From assembly GCF_020832325.1 (NCBI RefSeq), contig NZ_JAFIEU010000022.1, positions 138,692 to 202,691 of the forward strand: a DNA stretch of 64,000 nt, read 5' to 3'. This stretch comes from Lunatimonas sp. GTDB lineage: Bacteria > Bacteroidota > Bacteroidia > Cytophagales > Cyclobacteriaceae. Below, piece after piece: positions 62,987 to 64,000 of this stretch. The translations under genes were made by a program, and so were the position numbers. Every line of letters begins with the position of its first letter. The stretch's first letter is position 1. Below the pieces are notes generated by a model. That model saw only the letters and a program-made list of their open reading frames with translations, searched no databases and was not told the DNA's origin.

Positions 62987-63751
62987 ATGAAGATAGTTTC
63001 TTACAATGTGAACGGAATCAGAGCCGCTATCAAACGTGGTTTTATAGACTGGTTAGCCCAAATAAACCCAGATGTGATCGGCTTGCAGGAAGTGAAATCC
63101 ACCGAAGATCAAGTTGATACAGAAATTTTTAAAGATATGGGGTACAACGTATACTGGCATGCTGCGGTAAAAAAGGGCTACAGTGGAGTTGCTACGCTTA
63201 CCAAAGTAAAGCCAAACCAGGTAGTCTACGGAATGGATATGCAAAAATACGACGATGAGGGGCGAGTGCTACGCCTAGATCTCGGTGATTTCAGCTTTGT
63301 AAACACCTATTTTCCATCAGGAACGACTGGTGAGGCTAGACAATCCTTCAAGTACGAATTCTTGGATGACCTCTTCGGTTTTTCGCAGGATCTTAGGGAG
63401 GAGCGGCCAAACCTTATATGGAGCGGCGATTACAATATCTGTCACAAAGCCATTGATATACATGATCCAATTTCCAACAAAAAATCCTCTGGATTCCTTC
63501 CGGAGGAGCGCGCTTGGATGGACAAATTCACCGAATCCGGCTTTGAGGACAGTTTTCGAAAAATGCATCCGGAGGAGCCTTCCAACTATACGTGGTGGAG
63601 TTACAGAGCAAATTCAAGAGCAAAAAATAAAGGATGGCGCATAGATTACCACATGAATACGACTCCCTTGTCGGATCGTATAAAAACTTCGACCATCTTA
63701 CATGAAGCAGAACACTCCGATCATTGTCCAATTTTGATCGAAATTGATTGA
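62987..63751 (+). CDS. xth: Exodeoxyribonuclease III / AP endonuclease
   Basis: The enzyme removes abasic sites and 3' blocks in base excision repair. The 254-residue protein shows the EEP fold: MKIVSYNVNGIRAAIKRG (Asn), VIGLQEVKS (metal-binding Glu), WSGDYNICHKAIDIH (Asp and Asn), and the end EAEHSDHCPILIEID (Asp and His). It starts directly after the stop of the preceding gene. Length and motifs are typical. Confidence 0.96.
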   Translation: MKIVSYNVNGIRAAIKRGFIDWLAQINPDVIGLQEVKSTEDQVDTEIFKDMGYNVYWHAAVKKGYSGVATLTKVKPNQVVYGMDMQKYDDEGRVLRLDLGDFSFVNTYFPSGTTGEARQSFKYEFLDDLFGFSQDLREERPNLIWSGDYNICHKAIDIHDPISNKKSSGFLPEERAWMDKFTESGFEDSFRKMHPEEPSNYTWWSYRANSRAKNKGWRIDYHMNTTPLSDRIKTSTILHEAEHSDHCPILIEID

Positions 63752-63793
63752 AAATATATTTAAAGTATTTCAACATTTAAGAAAAGAATATAA

Positions 63794-64000
63794 ATGAAAT
63801 CGATCAAAATTTCTATTCCGTCTTTGATTGAAAATATAACAATCGTAGAAAGCTTCATCGATAATGCGAAGGTGAAATATCACATTAACGACGACATATA
63901 CGGAAACATCATGATTTCTGTGACAGAATGTGTCAGCAACGCTATTGTTCACGGCAACAAAGAAGATCCCAAAAAGCAGGTAATCCTAATTTTGGAGTTT
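63794..64000 (+). CDS. RsbW/SpoIIAB-like ATP-binding protein (partial, 5' part)
   Basis: The frame from ATG 63794 is open to the right edge, with 69 codons visible. It reads MKSIKISIPSLIENITIVES, then FIDNAKVKYHINDDIYGNIM, then ISVTECVSNAIVHGNKEDPK. The ECVSNAIVHGN string is the N-box of the GHKL anti-sigma kinase family (E-x-x-x-N-A-x-x-H-G). Such proteins inhibit sigma factors or anti-anti-sigma factors and act in partner switching. The remainder and any partner genes lie outside the window. Confidence 0.88.
   Translation, partial: MKSIKISIPSLIENITIVESFIDNAKVKYHINDDIYGNIMISVTECVSNAIVHGNKEDPKKQVILILEF

Noticed and set aside
1-64000. CRISPR arrays, tRNA or rRNA genes, integrases and insertion sequences
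   Set aside because: No spaced direct-repeat array, no cloverleaf-like or rRNA text and no transposase motif was noticed while reading; a covariance-model scan would settle this.

Overview
The window looks like the chromosome of a Bacteroidota bacterium of the Cytophagia type, probably a Cyclobacteriaceae-like marine or soil polysaccharide degrader. The evidence is a SusC/RagA porin with a carboxypeptidase-like N-terminal domain, a TPP-riboswitch-controlled TonB receptor, many short lipoproteins with a Cys lipobox, TPR and LytTR signalling pairs, a DUF5690-type transporter, and TAnnTTTG-like promoter boxes. No rRNA, tRNA, CRISPR array, integrase or IS element was recognised.

Layout. 1-10.1 kb: a SusC porin running off the left edge, a TPR sensor kinase with a LytTR regulator, two lipoproteins, and a GH67 alpha-glucuronidase. 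10.1-15.8 kb: a Nudix hydrolase, a serine beta-lactamase-like hydrolase, and a divergent trio (PhnZ-like HD oxygenase, DUF5690 transporter, FAD amine oxidoreductase) that may form a small aminophosphonate-use locus. 16-28.3 kb: a restriction island in the order hsdM-hsdS-XRE regulator-mcrB-mcrC-hsdR-gmrSD-like, all on one strand. A modified-DNA-dependent McrBC is nested inside a type I operon, followed by a single-chain type IV enzyme. 28.3-35.4 kb: a core block (YbhN-like membrane protein, scpA, dxs), then a Tat-exported GH5 enzyme, an alpha/beta hydrolase and an MscS channel. 35.4-40.9 kb: a G-free spacer, a lipoprotein, a TPP-riboswitch TonB receptor and a fatty acid desaturase. 41-47 kb: two diverging groups of two-component genes (a sigma-54 activator, two single receivers, two histidine kinases) with a 51-residue membrane protein. 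47-51 kb: stress-type genes (helical lipoprotein, CsbD), a frameshifted gene remnant, a GH13 branching-type enzyme and a 59-residue lipoprotein. 51-64 kb: a DUF1080 protein, P1 peptidase, MazG-like protein, Tat-lipoprotein superoxide dismutase, dapF, secA, SPOR lipoprotein, M20 amidohydrolase, S1/P1 nuclease, ComF-type protein, exonuclease III and the start of an anti-sigma-type ATPase.

The most distinctive region is the restriction island. It combines methylation of host DNA, restriction of unmodified DNA and two systems that attack modified DNA. Two palindromic operator-like repeats lie before an embedded XRE regulator, and hsdM carries an in-frame short dispersed repeat. Other points of interest are the candidate phosphonate locus, the thiamine-linked TonB receptor, a 116-base tract with no G, a frameshifted gene remnant at 48.5-48.8 kb, and a GGFTGA variant of the sigma-54 contact loop. 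Functional statements rest on motif recognition by eye; no searches were run.
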